Source: Pseudoalteromonas haloplanktis ATCC 14393
Lineage (GTDB): Bacteria > Pseudomonadota > Gammaproteobacteria > Enterobacterales > Alteromonadaceae
Direction: 5' to 3'
Assembly (NCBI RefSeq): GCF_000238355.1
Contig: NZ_AHCA01000009.1
Coordinates: 124,001 to 188,000 of the forward strand
DNA length: 64,000 nucleotides
How positions within the stretch are numbered: position 1 is the stretch's first letter; each line of letters begins with the position of its first letter. Shown here in pieces: positions 34,218 to 43,491 of the stretch. The notes under the pieces were generated by a model, which saw only the letters and a list, made by a program, of their open reading frames with translations, was not told the DNA's origin and made no database searches. The position numbers were made by a program, and so were the translations under genes.

Positions 34218-36098
34218 CTACACCTTAAACTTATCTATTGCTTTATAAAGTACTCTTGCTTGCTCTGACACTTCTTCGCTGGTTTGTGCGTTAGTGGCGG
34301 CGTGGCCGGAGGCGTCTTCGGCAATATCGCGAATACGTACTACGTTTTTATTTACCTCTGAAGCAACTTGGCTTTGCTCCTCAATTGCGGCGGCAATGTG
34401 AGTGCTCATTTCCATAATCGTTTGTACATCTTCGGTAATTGAGCCTAACAGTTCACCGGCTTTAGTTGCTTGCGCTGCGCTTTCGCCGCCTTGATTTCTA
34501 CAGTGCTGCATTATACTTACCACTTCTTGAGTGCGCCCTTGCAAGATAGAAATAATGCTTTCAATCTCTTTTGTTGACTCTTGCGTGCGCTGGGCAAGCG
34601 AGCGAACTTCATCGGCCACCACTGCGAAGCCGCGTCCTTGCTCGCCAGCTCGTGCGGCTTCAATTGCAGCGTTTAGGGCTAGTAAGTTTGTTTGCTCGGC
34701 AATAGCGCGAATAACGTCAAGTACTGAACCAATTGTTTCGCCGTCTTTTTCGAGCTGCGATACAACCGCTGAGGCATCACCTAGCGAATCAGACAGTTGA
34801 TTTATTTGTTTAACCGTTGCTTCAACTTCTTGGCGGCCTTGTTGCGCGCTTTGGTTAGTTGATTCAGCTTTTTTAGCTGCGGCTTCAGTATTATGAGAAA
34901 TATCCTGAATAGTCGCCTGCATTTCAGTGGCAGCCGTTGCTACCATGTCGGCTTCATGTAACTGCTCTTGCATACCTGAGCTGGTAGCGGCGGTAGTTTC
35001 CGATAGATGGTCGGTCGCTATATTTAGCGTGGTTAAAGCGGTATTCACCTCATAAATTAGCTTTTTAAAATCACCCACTAAGCTATTAAAGTCAATGGTC
35101 ATAGTGGTTACTTCGTCTTTACCTGTGTGCTCTATAGAAAGACGTAAATCATTGTTACGGCGAATATCATTAATAGCATGATAAACCCGCTCAATAGGCA
35201 CTATAATCGAGCGACTTGTGAAGTACACTAAAAGCATCACTAACAAGCTTGCGATAATAAAAATTATGATCGCCGTCATTTGTGCTTGGGCGGCTGTAGA
35301 TTCCACTTGCTTTTTAGTTGCTGCGGTAATTTGTGTCACCACGTCATCACTTTTTTTCACACTCGTACGCATTTTACCCAGCGCACCGGAATCTAAATCT
35401 AAACCTAGCGCAACTTGTGCATCAACTAATGCTTTGAACTTGCTACTATAGCTGGTGAGTAGACTGAGCAATTCAGACTGCTGATTGGTTGCTAAGTCTT
35501 CGTTGCGGATCTGCCTTGCCAGCTGAGCAACCCCCTCTTCAAAACGGTCTAGGTATTTCAGGTCAAAGCGCAACATAAAGTCTTTTTCTGAGCGTCTAAG
35601 CTGTAACATTAGGCTTAATAAGTGGTAGTTATTTTGCTTATCGAGCAAAGCTTCCATTTGATGGACGGCATCTCGTAGTTCACCATAAAGTGCATCTGTT
35701 GGGTGTAAACCTATTTTCTTTTGCAATTTAACAACGTGCTGAAAATCTTCATTATACTGCTCAGCAAGAGTGGCAAATTGCTCTACCTGTGCCGTGGCGA
35801 TATCCAGCTCTTGGGAGAGCTCTGTTAACATACTAATTTTATATTTTAGTTGCTCATATTCTTGTGCAAATAACTCTAAACTGCTTTCTTGCTTATAAAA
35901 CAAAAAGTCTTTTTCGTACTTACGCATAGAAAGCTCATGGATATCGAGTTCTTCTGCATATTGAATCGTTTCATTTAGTTTTAACATTATGCGTGCTTCA
36001 TAAATAATGACGCACAGCATAACTACCATCGCAAGACCAACTACGAGTGCATTGACTTGTAAACGACGTTTAATAGTCAAATTTTGGAGTAAACCCAT
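34218..36098 (-). CDS. Methyl-accepting chemotaxis protein with HBM-type sensor
   Basis: 626 residues from ATG 36098 (AAAGG upstream). Membrane helix about 15-35; periplasmic helical sensor about 36-265 with two EKDF boxes ([10 protein letters not shown] and [10 protein letters not shown]), typical of the helical bimodular (HBM) domain; second helix about 270-293; HAMP about 294-350; cytoplasmic signalling domain with the conserved hairpin tip [20 protein letters not shown] and [15 protein letters not shown]. Signals to CheA/CheW. Ligand unknown; HBM receptors in other bacteria bind organic acids. Monocistronic. Confidence 0.93.
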   Translation of the reverse strand: MGLLQNLTIKRRLQVNALVVGLAMVVMLCVIIYEARIMLKLNETIQYAEELDIHELSMRKYEKDFLFYKQESSLELFAQEYEQLKYKISMLTELSQELDIATAQVEQFATLAEQYNEDFQHVVKLQKKIGLHPTDALYGELRDAVHQMEALLDKQNNYHLLSLMLQLRRSEKDFMLRFDLKYLDRFEEGVAQLARQIRNEDLATNQQSELLSLLTSYSSKFKALVDAQVALGLDLDSGALGKMRTSVKKSDDVVTQITAATKKQVESTAAQAQMTAIIIFIIASLLVMLLVYFTSRSIIVPIERVYHAINDIRRNNDLRLSIEHTGKDEVTTMTIDFNSLVGDFKKLIYEVNTALTTLNIATDHLSETTAATSSGMQEQLHEADMVATAATEMQATIQDISHNTEAAAKKAESTNQSAQQGRQEVEATVKQINQLSDSLGDASAVVSQLEKDGETIGSVLDVIRAIAEQTNLLALNAAIEAARAGEQGRGFAVVADEVRSLAQRTQESTKEIESIISILQGRTQEVVSIMQHCRNQGGESAAQATKAGELLGSITEDVQTIMEMSTHIAAAIEEQSQVASEVNKNVVRIRDIAEDASGHAATNAQTSEEVSEQARVLYKAIDKFKV

Positions 36099-36211
36099 TA
36101 ACAACAGCCTTTAAAGTTATTCATTGTAAATAGTATAGTTAAATAACGGAAAGTTAGCTTACATTATTGCTCTATTTACAAGATGTTTTAAAAACTGAAC
36201 TAAATTTAACG

Positions 36212-37240
36212 TTAGCTTACCGCTGACCACAAGTTTTGGTGCAAATCCTCAGTGCTATGCCACTGCTTTGCCACCAACCAATCAACTAATGGCTGTGGAT
36301 CACTCGGAAAATTAATTTGTTTTTGCCCGGCACTGTGGATCCAATCATCCAAGGCATTGGGGTTTAAATAATTCATAACGTGTGCAGCTTTCATTGCCAA
36401 TAATGTTTGTGCGTTGGCATCTTGTTCAAACTGTCCTGATAAGGGTTTTAGTAGCAACTTTTTACCAAGCTTTAATGCTTCACTCGACAGTTCAAATCCT
36501 GCATTAGCAATCACACCACTGGCATTTGCTAAATCATTTAAAAAGCCATCTCGGGCTGGAGTTCGCAAATGAATATGCCCACTTGATGCATTGCTAGCTT
36601 GGGGGTGATAACAATAAAACTCTTTTTCAGGAAAATCGCGTAAGTAATCAATTACGCTATTGAGATCTTCAAAAGGAAGATACACCAATACTTTATTATC
36701 TACATTAACAGGGTTGTTATGGTGATGATGAGCAATAAATGGCGGAATGATATTTTGCGCAAAAGGTTGCCAATGCACCCCTAAATAAATATCTGCAGGA
36801 GCATAATATTTAATAAATGAGCGCCGAAGTAAGCTGTGTCCAAACATCGGTACTTTAGGCGATAAAAATGCGGCCTGATGGCTCATGCCAATAACAGGCA
36901 CTCCTTGGCGCTTTGCCGCCCATGCGGTAATAGGTTCAAAATCGTTAAATACAAAATCATAATCAGATACATCGAGCTGTTTTATATCTCTCAGCAATTT
37001 ACAAAGCCGAGTATTTTTCACCGTGTGAAAGCTATTTACTTGGCCATTTTTAGTACTAAAGGATAAGCCGCGAAAACTACGATAATTTGCAAACTCATCC
37101 ATATCGAAGTAATTTTGCTGGGTTCGTCCTGAGAACACATAGTCAACCTCAACCCCCATTTGCTTGAACGCCTTCGCCATCACGCGCGCCCGGGTAACAT
37201 GACCATTGCCGGTCCCTTGAATACCATACAATATCTTCAT
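36212..37240 (-). CDS. Glycosyltransferase-like protein (MJ1255/VC2487 family)
   Basis: 342 residues from ATG 37240, which overlaps the stop of the PAP2 gene as ATGA. The N-terminal MKILYGIQGTGNGHVTRARVMAKAF is the GT-B glycine-rich start seen in MurG/UGT-like enzymes, and a C-terminal GVIANAGFELSSEALKLGKKLLLKPL is the donor-binding half. Substrate unknown. Translational coupling to a PAP2 lipid phosphatase suggests a membrane-lipid or glycolipid reaction, but this is inference. Confidence 0.85.
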   Translation of the reverse strand: MKILYGIQGTGNGHVTRARVMAKAFKQMGVEVDYVFSGRTQQNYFDMDEFANYRSFRGLSFSTKNGQVNSFHTVKNTRLCKLLRDIKQLDVSDYDFVFNDFEPITAWAAKRQGVPVIGMSHQAAFLSPKVPMFGHSLLRRSFIKYYAPADIYLGVHWQPFAQNIIPPFIAHHHHNNPVNVDNKVLVYLPFEDLNSVIDYLRDFPEKEFYCYHPQASNASSGHIHLRTPARDGFLNDLANASGVIANAGFELSSEALKLGKKLLLKPLSGQFEQDANAQTLLAMKAAHVMNYLNPNALDDWIHSAGQKQINFPSDPQPLVDWLVAKQWHSTEDLHQNLWSAVS

Positions 37241-37776
37241 AAAGTCGCCACTAGTAAGATTGCTAATAAACCACAGCTGCTGCCCATCAATGCACCAAGA
37301 ACGACATCTATAGGGAAATGAACGCCAAGTAAAACCCGAGAAGTAGCAACACATGTAGCCCATAGAAACCACAAACTAATGAGTTCTGGAAAGTACTGAG
37401 CTAATACAACGGCAACTAAAAATGCGCCGGCGCTGTGCCCTGATGGCAAGCTAAACTTATCGCTAGGGACAATGTAAGCCCCTTTGATTAAGCAATCACA
37501 TGGCCGAATTCTGGCAAAACTATTTTTTGCGACATAATAAATTGGTCGCTCGATTAAAAAGCCAAGTAATAAGGTCATTGCTAAAAGGCGTAACTCAGGT
37601 TCATTACTTAACCAACCAAAACCAACAGCAATTAACACGTAAAGCCCCCCATCCCCTGTTTTAGAAAAACCTAAGGCAGAATTTCTTAACCAGTTTGGGG
37701 CATTACCATTAAACACCATTAAAAATAAGCTTTGATCAAGCTGGGCCATTTTTTTTAGCATGTTGTTCTCATTCAT
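37237..37776 (-). CDS. PAP2-family membrane phosphatase
   Basis: 179 residues from ATG 37776 with SD AAGGAGC. All three PAP2 motifs are present: KNSFARIRP (KX6RP), PSGH, and SRVLLGVHFPID (SRX5HX3D). Several membrane helices. Likely removes phosphate from a lipid or isoprenoid phosphate at the periplasmic face. Overlaps the glycosyltransferase-like gene by 4 bp. Confidence 0.92.
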   Translation of the reverse strand: MNENNMLKKMAQLDQSLFLMVFNGNAPNWLRNSALGFSKTGDGGLYVLIAVGFGWLSNEPELRLLAMTLLLGFLIERPIYYVAKNSFARIRPCDCLIKGAYIVPSDKFSLPSGHSAGAFLVAVVLAQYFPELISLWFLWATCVATSRVLLGVHFPIDVVLGALMGSSCGLLAILLVATL

Positions 37777-37928
37777 CACTTGCTCCTTTATGGTGTAAAC
37801 GCTGTACACAATTTCAGCTTAGGTGGTGAAAATAACAATTGAGTGACGCTTTTAAGACACTAATATTGCTTTTACTGTTTTAGCGCAATAATTGTTTAAA
37901 AAAAGAACAAAGCATTGCAATTAAGTCG

Positions 37929-37956
37929 TTGTTATTGCAATAAAGCAAGGTATACT
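37929..37956 (+). promoter_or_regulatory. Candidate sigma-70 promoter for rraA-hutG
   Basis: TTGTTA (37929-37934), 16-bp spacer, TATACT (37951-37956), about 38 bp before the rraA ATG. Match is 4/6 and 5/6. Confidence 0.45.
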
Positions 37957-37993
37957 AAAGTTCAGCTCACGTATCTTCAAAAAGGATAGAAAA

Positions 37994-38491
37994 ATGGATT
38001 ACAGCACTTCAGATTTATGCGATCACTTTGCCGATGTGGTCGATGTGCTCGAACCTATGTTCATTAACTTTGGTGGTCGTCACAGCTTTAGTGGCCGAAT
38101 AAAAACCGTAAAGTGTTTTGAAAATAATGAACTGATCCGCGACATACTCTCTCAAGATGGGGACGAGTGTGTGCTATTAATTGACGGCGGTGGCTCGACA
38201 CGTCGTGCGCTTATTGATATTGAGCTTGCAGAACTCGCCATTGAAAATAACTGGCAAGGTATTATTGTTTATGGGGCCGTTCGCCATGTTGATGAGTTGG
38301 AAGAACTTGATTTAGGTATTCAAGCCATCGCTTCGATCCCTGTAGCGGCTGATAGCACTGGTGCTGGCGAAGATGGCATTGGCGTAAACTTTGCGGGTGT
38401 ATCGTTTTTTGATGATGATTTTATCTACGCCGATAGTACAGGTATTGTGTTATCAGCAGAAGAACTTGAACTGGAAATTGTAGAAGAATAG
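37994..38491 (+). CDS. rraA: Ribonuclease E activity regulator RraA
   Basis: 165 residues (E. coli 161). Binds RNase E and slows mRNA decay. Typical blocks: [62 protein letters not shown] and [20 protein letters not shown]. hutG begins 3 bp after its stop. In E. coli rraA follows menA near hslU; here about 6 kb of other genes lie between hslU and rraA. Confidence 0.96.
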   Translation: MDYSTSDLCDHFADVVDVLEPMFINFGGRHSFSGRIKTVKCFENNELIRDILSQDGDECVLLIDGGGSTRRALIDIELAELAIENNWQGIIVYGAVRHVDELEELDLGIQAIASIPVAADSTGAGEDGIGVNFAGVSFFDDDFIYADSTGIVLSAEELELEIVEE

Positions 38492-38494
38492 TCA

Positions 38495-39544
38495 GTGACA
38501 AACCATCTCCATATTTATGACGAAGCGACTGTAAAACCTTGGTGTAGTAGTCGCGCCAATGAAAAAAAAGCATGGCAATCTATCGCTTTGCTCGATACCC
38601 ATGTAGATCCTCTGCAAGCCATGCAAGATGCCGCACAGTTTGGTATTAAGTATGTGCTAGTAGGGGTGTGCGAAGATATTGGTCCGCGCGCTAATCTAGG
38701 CAATGGTGGTGCGGAAGATGGTTGGCAAGCATTCCTTAAACGATTTTTAAATCAACCTGATAACCAATTTTTAGCGAACGAAAAAGTGTTGTTATTAGGT
38801 GAAGTCGCAGTGAACGATTTAACCCTTGCGGCACGCGATTTATCAAACCAAGATCCTCAGCAGTTAATCCAATTACGTGAATTATGTGCTCAACTTGATC
38901 AGCGTGTTGAGCAAGTGTTGAGTTTAATTTTTGCCGCAGGTCTTGAGCCTATCGTTATTGGCGGTGGTCATAATAATTGCTTAGGTATTATTCGCGCACT
39001 CAGCAAACACAAACAAACTGCGATCAATGCAATTAATTTTGATCCACATGCTGATTTTCGTGATTGCGAAGGTCGCCACAGCGGCAATGGCTTTCGTTAT
39101 GCTTACAATGAGCAGTGCCTAGCTAATTACCATGTAATTGGCATGCATGAACTAAAAAACAATCAAACGATTATTGACGCTTTAGCAACTGCGCAATTTA
39201 ATTATGACAGCTACCAAGCACTGCAAGTAAAACGCGAAAAAACTCTCACAGAAGCTTGCCAGCAAGCACTTGCAACGCTAACTCATGCTCCTCTTGGGGT
39301 GGAAGTTGATTTAGATAGCATTTCATTAATGCCCGTCAGTGCTTACACAAACTGTGGTTTTAGTGTCAGTGATGCCGAGCATTTTGTGCATTTGGCTGCC
39401 AGCCAAATAAACAGCCACTACTTGCATTTATGTGAAGCTGCGCCGAATCAACACCCCAGCGGTATGCAGGCAGGAATGAGCGACGCAGGACAAATAATAA
39501 CTGCGCTAGTGAATGCTTATTTACAAGCCAGAGAGCAGCTATAA
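38495..39544 (+). CDS. hutG: Formimidoylglutamase (ureohydrolase family)
   Basis: Last step of histidine degradation: N-formimidoyl-glutamate to glutamate and formamide. 349 residues from GTG 38495. Arginase-fold manganese ligands: GGGHNN, NFDPHADFRDCEGRHSGNG and VEVDLDSI. The GGGHNN variant fits formimidoylglutamase rather than arginase or agmatinase. Separated from the other hut genes by a minus-strand gene and probably transcribed with rraA. No HutC-type site was seen upstream. Confidence 0.85.
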   Translation: MTNHLHIYDEATVKPWCSSRANEKKAWQSIALLDTHVDPLQAMQDAAQFGIKYVLVGVCEDIGPRANLGNGGAEDGWQAFLKRFLNQPDNQFLANEKVLLLGEVAVNDLTLAARDLSNQDPQQLIQLRELCAQLDQRVEQVLSLIFAAGLEPIVIGGGHNNCLGIIRALSKHKQTAINAINFDPHADFRDCEGRHSGNGFRYAYNEQCLANYHVIGMHELKNNQTIIDALATAQFNYDSYQALQVKREKTLTEACQQALATLTHAPLGVEVDLDSISLMPVSAYTNCGFSVSDAEHFVHLAASQINSHYLHLCEAAPNQHPSGMQAGMSDAGQIITALVNAYLQAREQL

Positions 39545-39547
39545 CAG

Positions 39548-41278
39548 CTATTGATGCTCAATTTGCCATTGCTTAAGCCAAGAGATCATGCCAACACTAC
39601 TCAATGGATGACTAAAGTAATACCCTTGTGCAGCGTAAGTATTTAAGCTTTTCACAAAGTTTAGCTGCTCACGGGTTTCAACCCCTTCGCAAATGACTTT
39701 CGCATTTTGCTGATTATGCATATCGACCATACCACTTATCAAACTGCGAACATGGCTTTGTTGACTAAAATCGGCAGTTAATGCCGGGGCTATTTTTACA
39801 TACTCAACCGCTAAATTTGGCAGTTTAGCTAACCAAATAGGGCTATCGCCAAGACCATCCACACACACTTTAATCCCTATGCTATTTATGCGCGACACCA
39901 TGGCTTTACCCTGCTCGTCTAGGCTCATAAACAAGTTTAATGGGCACTCAATAATTAAATCACCCGCTTGTAGATTATGCTCAGCAAAGATGCGATCGAT
40001 AAACTCAATAAATTCTTCATTGAGCATTTCTGAACCAAATAGATTGATACTTAAAGGCATACTAATACCTTCCATTCGCAGTGCCATAGCAAGTTCCGCA
40101 GCGCGCTCTATTACAAAGGTCGCTAATGGATAGGCAAGCCCAGCCACACGTATATCATCTATAAAACGGTTGGCTGATAAGATCCCTTGTCGAGGATGCT
40201 GCCAACGTAGCAATAACTCTAAAAACTCAATTTTTTCATGCTGATTACAAATAATCGGCTGGAAATACAATTCAAACTCACTGGTAAAATCTATATTTGC
40301 GAGCTCTTGTAAGCGGGCTTGCTGTTCTATTTGCTCTATTTTCATTTGTTGATGATAAGCAACCACTTGTTGTTGAGGGTGGCTATCTAACGCGAGAAAA
40401 GCGAACGAAATTAGATTATCAAAGCTATTTTCTTGCTCATCACAATCTACAAAACTCGCCCGCGCGCTTACTTTGATGGTGCAGTTAGCTACATTAAAAG
40501 GCTTTACTGTCGCCCCTAATATTTGATTGATTAGCTGTTCATGTAAGTGTTTTTGGTGGGCTAAATTACAAATAAAAGCAAAGTTAAGTCCACCTAAATG
40601 CGCTAACTTCTGCTCACCCGCTAAGCTAATCACTTCATCAATAAGAAGTAATTGCTTAATACGGTTCGCCGACTGCGCAAGTAATAAGTCACCAAAATCA
40701 CGACCAATATGCTGATTAACTTGTGCAAACCCTTCTAAACGAAATACCACCAAGGCTGCACGCTGTGGGTTATCTTTACGCCACTGATAATAACGTTGGC
40801 GTAACAGTGTAGTGTTAGGTAAATTTAATAACGGCGCAGGTTCCATGTAACTGGCACTACTAAGTTGAGTTGTTTCATCTGCGCTAGTTGTCAGCTCTTC
40901 ATCAGTAAAATAGCCTGATATCGTTAATACTATGCTCGCCAGTACAATCAAATAAAGTGGTGACCCCAATAATAAATGAGCGGCTAAAAATACGGTAAAC
41001 ACCAAAGCAGAACAGCAACTGATTGTTAGCATCGTCCATTTATCTTGCGAAAATGCCAACCATAAATGTAAGCCGATACTGGCTGCGAAGAATAACTCCA
41101 AAAAGTTAAGCTCATTACTTAATACTGCCAGCGCTAGTACGCTATTGATCAAGTAACTCAAACGGAATAACGGCTTTTGAGTAACGCACAAAGCGCAGAT
41201 CATCGCCATTAAAACAGCACCGGCCAAAAAAACAGGTAATTGTGTGGTTAAGTAATGCGCTCCCTGCAGTATGTTCAA
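39548..41278 (-). CDS. Membrane protein with degenerate GGDEF and probably inactive EAL domain
   Basis: 576 residues from TTG 41278 (AGGA close upstream). Several membrane helices (residues ~1-125), then a GGDEF-fold domain (about 155-310) in which GGDEF reads GGLNF, and an EAL domain (about 335-570). In the EAL domain EAL reads ELL, the DDFG metal motif reads DGLG, and KID reads KIA; CEGVET and QGYYF remain. Catalysis of either c-di-GMP synthesis or breakdown is unlikely; a binding or regulatory role is possible. It follows hutI on the same strand after 59 bp with no terminator, so it may share HutC control. Confidence 0.85.
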   Translation of the reverse strand: MNILQGAHYLTTQLPVFLAGAVLMAMICALCVTQKPLFRLSYLINSVLALAVLSNELNFLELFFAASIGLHLWLAFSQDKWTMLTISCCSALVFTVFLAAHLLLGSPLYLIVLASIVLTISGYFTDEELTTSADETTQLSSASYMEPAPLLNLPNTTLLRQRYYQWRKDNPQRAALVVFRLEGFAQVNQHIGRDFGDLLLAQSANRIKQLLLIDEVISLAGEQKLAHLGGLNFAFICNLAHQKHLHEQLINQILGATVKPFNVANCTIKVSARASFVDCDEQENSFDNLISFAFLALDSHPQQQVVAYHQQMKIEQIEQQARLQELANIDFTSEFELYFQPIICNQHEKIEFLELLLRWQHPRQGILSANRFIDDIRVAGLAYPLATFVIERAAELAMALRMEGISMPLSINLFGSEMLNEEFIEFIDRIFAEHNLQAGDLIIECPLNLFMSLDEQGKAMVSRINSIGIKVCVDGLGDSPIWLAKLPNLAVEYVKIAPALTADFSQQSHVRSLISGMVDMHNQQNAKVICEGVETREQLNFVKSLNTYAAQGYYFSHPLSSVGMISWLKQWQIEHQ

Positions 41279-41337
41279 GTCCTGTGTTTGTTAATAGCGC
41301 AATTAAAAACATCTTTTGAGTACAACATTAATACTGA

Positions 41338-42585
41338 TTAGTTTAGTCTACCCAAAACCCACAAATTTAACAGTTTATTTACGCCTAATTGGTAACTTAA
41401 TTGCGCAGGGTGGGATATCTGCCAATGTGCTATATCTGCACGCATACCCACTTTCAGTACCCCACGATCAGTTAAACCTAGGGCTTTTGCTGCATTTCTA
41501 GTGACACCTGTTAAGGTTTCTTCTGGTGTTAGCCTAAATAAGGTACAGCCCATATTCATCATTAATTGCAAAGAACACAAGGGTGACGTACCTGGGTTAA
41601 AGTCGGTTGAGATGGCCATGGGCACATTATATTGCTTTAATAATGCAATTGGCGGCTGCTTAGTTTCACGTAAAAAATAAAATGCACCGGGTAGTAAAAC
41701 CGCGACAGTACCTGCCGCTGCCATGGCTTTTACACCCTCTTCATCTAGATGCTCAATATGATCCGCCGATAAACCATTAAACTCAGCAACTAGCTGCGCG
41801 CCCTGTTGATTTGATAATTGTTCTGCGTGGCATTTAACAGGTAGACCGTGCTTAGTGGCCGCATCAAACACACGACGAGTTTGTGCAGGACTAAAACCGA
41901 CATTTTCACAAAATACATCCACTGCGTCGGCTAAATTACCCGCAACGACTTGCGTCAACATGTCATTGCACACTAACTCAATATATTCATCACTGCGGTC
42001 TTTATATTCTGCTGGGAGTGCGTGAGCACCCAAAAAAGTGGTTTTTACATCAACAGGGTGATTTTCACCCAGTAATCGCGCCACTTCGAGAATTTTCACT
42101 TCACTTTCGCAATCGAGTCCATAACCCGATTTAATTTCAACAGTCGTAACACCTTCAGCATAAAGTGCATTTAAACGATCTTTCGCTAATACAAATAATG
42201 TTTCATGATCAGCTGCGCGAGTGGCGCTGACTGTACTTGCGATACCGCCGCCCTGTGCGGCAATTTGCTCATAACTTACACCTTGCAAACGCTGTTCAAA
42301 TTCTTCAGCGCGGGAGCCGGCAAACACTAAGTGGGTATGACAATCTATTAAACCAGGCGTGAGCCACTGCCCTTTTGCCGAAATGATTGGCGTTGCCAAT
42401 GCATCAAACTGTGGTAACTCGCTTTGCTTACCAAGCCAAGCTATGTGACCATCCTTAATTGCCAACGCGGCATTTTCAATAGCCCCGTAAGGTGCAGCAA
42501 TACTGCTATCCATAGTGGCAATATTGGCATCAGTGATCAATAAGTCCCACTCCTCACCGTGGTTATTTACAGTTAGATTTGTCAT
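41338..42585 (-). CDS. hutI: Imidazolonepropionase
   Basis: Third step of histidine degradation: opens the imidazolone ring to N-formimidoyl-glutamate. 415 residues, amidohydrolase superfamily; zinc-binding [49 protein letters not shown] and [10 protein letters not shown]. Divergent from hutC, with a HutC-type palindrome in the shared 111-bp region. Confidence 0.97.
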   Translation of the reverse strand: MTNLTVNNHGEEWDLLITDANIATMDSSIAAPYGAIENAALAIKDGHIAWLGKQSELPQFDALATPIISAKGQWLTPGLIDCHTHLVFAGSRAEEFEQRLQGVSYEQIAAQGGGIASTVSATRAADHETLFVLAKDRLNALYAEGVTTVEIKSGYGLDCESEVKILEVARLLGENHPVDVKTTFLGAHALPAEYKDRSDEYIELVCNDMLTQVVAGNLADAVDVFCENVGFSPAQTRRVFDAATKHGLPVKCHAEQLSNQQGAQLVAEFNGLSADHIEHLDEEGVKAMAAAGTVAVLLPGAFYFLRETKQPPIALLKQYNVPMAISTDFNPGTSPLCSLQLMMNMGCTLFRLTPEETLTGVTRNAAKALGLTDRGVLKVGMRADIAHWQISHPAQLSYQLGVNKLLNLWVLGRLN

Positions 42586-42624
42586 AGCAGCCCCTAAAAA
42601 ATGTTTTCATCAGTTTAACAAGCT

Positions 42625-42642
42625 ATCTTGTATATACAAGAT
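42625..42642. promoter_or_regulatory. HutC-type operator between hutI and hutC
   Basis: Perfect 18-bp palindrome ATCTTGTATATACAAGAT with the core TGTATATACA typical of GntR/HutC operators. Central in the divergent hutI/hutC promoter region; probably gives histidine/urocanate-responsive repression of both. Confidence 0.8.
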
Positions 42643-42696
42643 AAATGTGCCATCTTATAGCCTGTATTTCATTAAAATAACGCAGTGGCTCTGTAC

Positions 42697-43410
42697 ATGA
42701 CGACACCTAAGTTCGCGCAAATAAAACAGTTTATTGTTGATAATATTCGCTCAGGCGCGTGGCTTGAAAACCAACGAGTGCCTTCTGAAAACGAGTTAGC
42801 CGAACAATTTAGTGTTAGCCGCATGACTGCACGCCGAGCATTAAGCGAATTAACCGAAGCCGGCATCCTTACTCGTAGCCAAGGCTTAGGGACGTTTGTC
42901 GCCAGTTTCAAATCACAGTCATCATTACTTGAAATTAAAAATATAGCGGATGAAGTGAAAGCCCGAAATGGCAATTACAGTTGTACGGTATTAGTACTTG
43001 AATCAATCAATGCCGTGGCACCGATTGCCATTGCCCTTGGTGTTGAAGTAGACAGTGTAGTATTTCGCAGTGTGCTGGTGCACAACGAAAACGATCAACC
43101 ACTGCAAGTGGAGGAGCGCTTTGTTAATCCCGCGCTAGCACAAAGCTACTTACAGCAAGATTTTACCACGTTGACACCGCATGAGTATTTATCAAGTGTG
43201 GCTCCGCTGACCGAAGCACGCCACACAGTTGAAGCAATTATGCCCAATAGTGAAATGTGCCAGTGGTTAAACTTATACCATGAAGAACCTTGTTTGCAGG
43301 TGATCCGCCGCACCTGGTCATCCGCAGGCATAGTAAGCTTTGCTCGTTTAGTGTCCCCTGGTAGTAAATACCGCTTAGGTGGCCATTTAACATTTAAAAA
43401 GCAACATTAA
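42697..43410 (+). CDS. hutC: Histidine utilisation repressor HutC (GntR family)
   Basis: 237 residues from ATG 42697; a GTG four codons upstream is possible. N-terminal winged helix (FAQIKQFIVDNIRSGAW, VPSENELAEQFSVSRMTARRAL, GLGTFVAS) and C-terminal UTRA ligand domain (about 90-235, ERFVNPALAQSY, RRTWSSAGIVSFARLVSPGSKYRLGG). Binds urocanate in characterised homologues. Operator palindromes occur upstream and before hutU. Confidence 0.95.
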   Translation: MTTPKFAQIKQFIVDNIRSGAWLENQRVPSENELAEQFSVSRMTARRALSELTEAGILTRSQGLGTFVASFKSQSSLLEIKNIADEVKARNGNYSCTVLVLESINAVAPIAIALGVEVDSVVFRSVLVHNENDQPLQVEERFVNPALAQSYLQQDFTTLTPHEYLSSVAPLTEARHTVEAIMPNSEMCQWLNLYHEEPCLQVIRRTWSSAGIVSFARLVSPGSKYRLGGHLTFKKQH

Positions 43411-43466
43411 AAGATCATTAATATCAAAATGATGCGCTTAACAGCGTATTTTTTGTAACTAACAAG

Positions 43467-43480
43467 CTTGTATATACAAC
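43467..43480. promoter_or_regulatory. HutC-type operator upstream of hutU
   Basis: CTTGTATATACAAC shares the TGTATATACA core with the site at 42625 and ends 11 bp before the hutU start codon, just before the AGGAG ribosome site, where a bound repressor would block transcription. Confidence 0.75.
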
Positions 43481-43491
43481 AGGAGCACTCC

